Shown here one piece after another: positions 5,827-6,879 of a stretch of 6,879 nucleotides of DNA (within the stretch, counting starts at the first letter, position 1; every line of letters begins with the position of its first letter). The stretch is from Campylobacter sp. (lineage in GTDB: Bacteria; Campylobacterota; Campylobacteria; Campylobacterales; Campylobacteraceae): the NCBI GenBank assembly GCA_017506845.1, contig JAFVMP010000054.1:1-6879 (forward strand), written 5' to 3'. Position numbers and translations under genes: made by a program. Under the pieces are notes generated by a model that had not been told where the DNA came from, searched no databases, and was given only the letters and a program-made list of their open reading frames with translations.

Positions 5827-6879
5827 CTAGCCCTTTATAACAATATTTACAAGTTTATTTGGCACATAAATTTCTTTTATAATTTGCGATGAGCCAATCC
5901 ATTTAGCCACTTGAGTTTTAGCTATCTCAATAATCTCTTTATCGCTTAGACTCTTATCAACCTCAACTTCAGCACGCCTTTTACCATTTACTGTAATGGC
6001 TAAATTTATCGTATCGCTTTGGAATACTTCGCTTTTTAACTCTATTTTTCTAAAATTTTTAAGCCCAAATAGCTCATTACTTAATTCCCAGCTAATATGC
6101 GGAATTATCGGTTCAAGTAAATTTAAGATAATGTAGTAGCCTTCAGTCCATACATCTTTATTTTGTTGAGCATTTAACGCATTTAACGCCTCCATACAAG
6201 CAGCAATTAATGTATTAAATGTAAAGCTACTTTCAAAAACTTCACTTGATTTTTTAAGTGCTTCATATACCTTAAGCCTTGCGTATTGCTCTGCTTTATC
6301 TAGCTCTTTATGATTAATATCTGGCAAGGTAGAGCATTTATAAGCATTAGAGGCTCTATCGCACAATCTATTTATAAATTTAAATGCCCCCTCTACTGCA
6401 CTATCATTCCACTCTAGCTCTTTTTGTGGTGGAGCAGCAAATAAGATAAATAGCCTTGCAGTATCAGCTCCATACTTAGCTATAATCTCATCAGGATCAA
6501 CTGTATTACCCTTGCTCTTACTCATTTTAGCGCCATCTTTTAGCACCATTCCTTGAGTTAATAAACTAGCAAATGGTTCACTATCTCGCAAATAACCAAG
6601 ATCTCTTAATACTTTTTGAAAAAATCTAGCATAAAGTAGATGTAAAATCGCATGTTCAATCCCGCCAATATATTGATCAACATTCATCCAATAATCTACA
6701 CTTTGTTTATCAAATGCTGTATTTTCCCAGCTCTTATCATCACTTGCAAATCTAGCAAAATACCAACTACTCTCAAAAAAAGTATCCATAGTATCAGTCT
6801 CTCTAGTAGCATTTTTGCCACATTTTGGACATTTACAATGTTTAAAACTAGCGTGTTTATCAAGTGGATTGCCCTCTCC
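5827..6879 (-). CDS. leuS: Leucyl-tRNA synthetase, C-terminal part (5' end outside window)
   Basis: LeuRS is the cytoplasmic class I synthetase that charges tRNA-Leu. The frame runs open from the right edge, so the Met at 6789 is internal and not the start: the 30 codons before it read as LeuRS (GEGNPLDKH, then a CKCPKCG cluster that may bind zinc, then RETDT). The visible 350 residues include the family motif RETDTMDTF followed by SSWYF (26-39 of the fragment), the KMSKS loop intact at 118-122 (about 6528 to 6514) followed by GNTVDP, the helical anticodon-binding domain, and a C-terminal domain with [15 protein letters not shown] near the end. Full Campylobacter LeuRS is roughly 800 residues, so the catalytic N-terminal half and the editing domain are missing only because of the window edge. 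The stop TAG lies one base before the lptE start. Identity is certain. Confidence 0.97.
   Translation of the reverse strand, partial: GEGNPLDKHASFKHCKCPKCGKNATRETDTMDTFFESSWYFARFASDDKSWENTAFDKQSVDYWMNVDQYIGGIEHAILHLLYARFFQKVLRDLGYLRDSEPFASLLTQGMVLKDGAKMSKSKGNTVDPDEIIAKYGADTARLFILFAAPPQKELEWNDSAVEGAFKFINRLCDRASNAYKCSTLPDINHKELDKAEQYARLKVYEALKKSSEVFESSFTFNTLIAACMEALNALNAQQNKDVWTEGYYIILNLLEPIIPHISWELSNELFGLKNFRKIELKSEVFQSDTINLAITVNGKRRAEVEVDKSLSDKEIIEIAKTQVAKWIGSSQIIKEIYVPNKLVNIVIKG
5831..5836 (-). promoter_or_regulatory. Ribosome binding site of lptE
   Basis: AAAGGG on the minus strand lies five bases before the GTG at 5825, within the last codons of leuS. It supports GTG as the start and suggests that ribosomes finishing leuS can restart on lptE. 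Confidence 0.6.

Noticed and set aside
5827..6789. leuS starting at the Met codon at 6789 as a complete short gene
   Set aside because: The 30 codons upstream stay open to the window edge and read as LeuRS sequence, so the gene is only cut by the window.

Overview
The window is a compact, AT-rich stretch of chromosome from an epsilonproteobacterium, most likely a Campylobacter. The evidence is the low-GC codon use (many AAA, TTA, ATA and AAT codons), protein sequences close in character to Campylobacter and Helicobacter homologues, and a gene order that, from memory, matches the C. jejuni block mfd - bactofilin - M23 peptidase - folC - unnamed gene - lptE - leuS. I cannot name the species from sequence alone.

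All genes lie on the minus strand, so they read from right to left. In transcription order they are: leuS (C-terminal 350 residues, 5' end outside the window), lptE (outer-membrane LPS-assembly lipoprotein), a protein with a degenerate GGDEF domain, folC (folate synthesis), an inner-membrane-anchored M23 peptidoglycan peptidase, a bactofilin, and mfd (first 458 residues, 3' end outside the window). There is essentially no non-coding DNA. The leuS/lptE gap is one base and every other junction overlaps by 1 to 52 bases. This points to one long operon with translational coupling. I see no promoter, terminator, RNA gene, mobile element, CRISPR array or repeat family.

The centre of the block concerns the cell envelope. 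LptE helps place lipooligosaccharide in the outer membrane. The M23 peptidase and bactofilin resemble the Csd1/CcmA pair that sets helical cell shape in Helicobacter pylori. The remaining genes are housekeeping: leucyl-tRNA charging, folate polyglutamylation and transcription-coupled repair.

I do not see a dramatic new system. The points most worth following are the 509-residue GGDEF-like protein, which has lost several catalytic residues and carries an unassigned helical N-terminal half; an 8-A tract early in the M23 gene that could slip; and the chain of overlapping genes, several with GTG or TTG starts.
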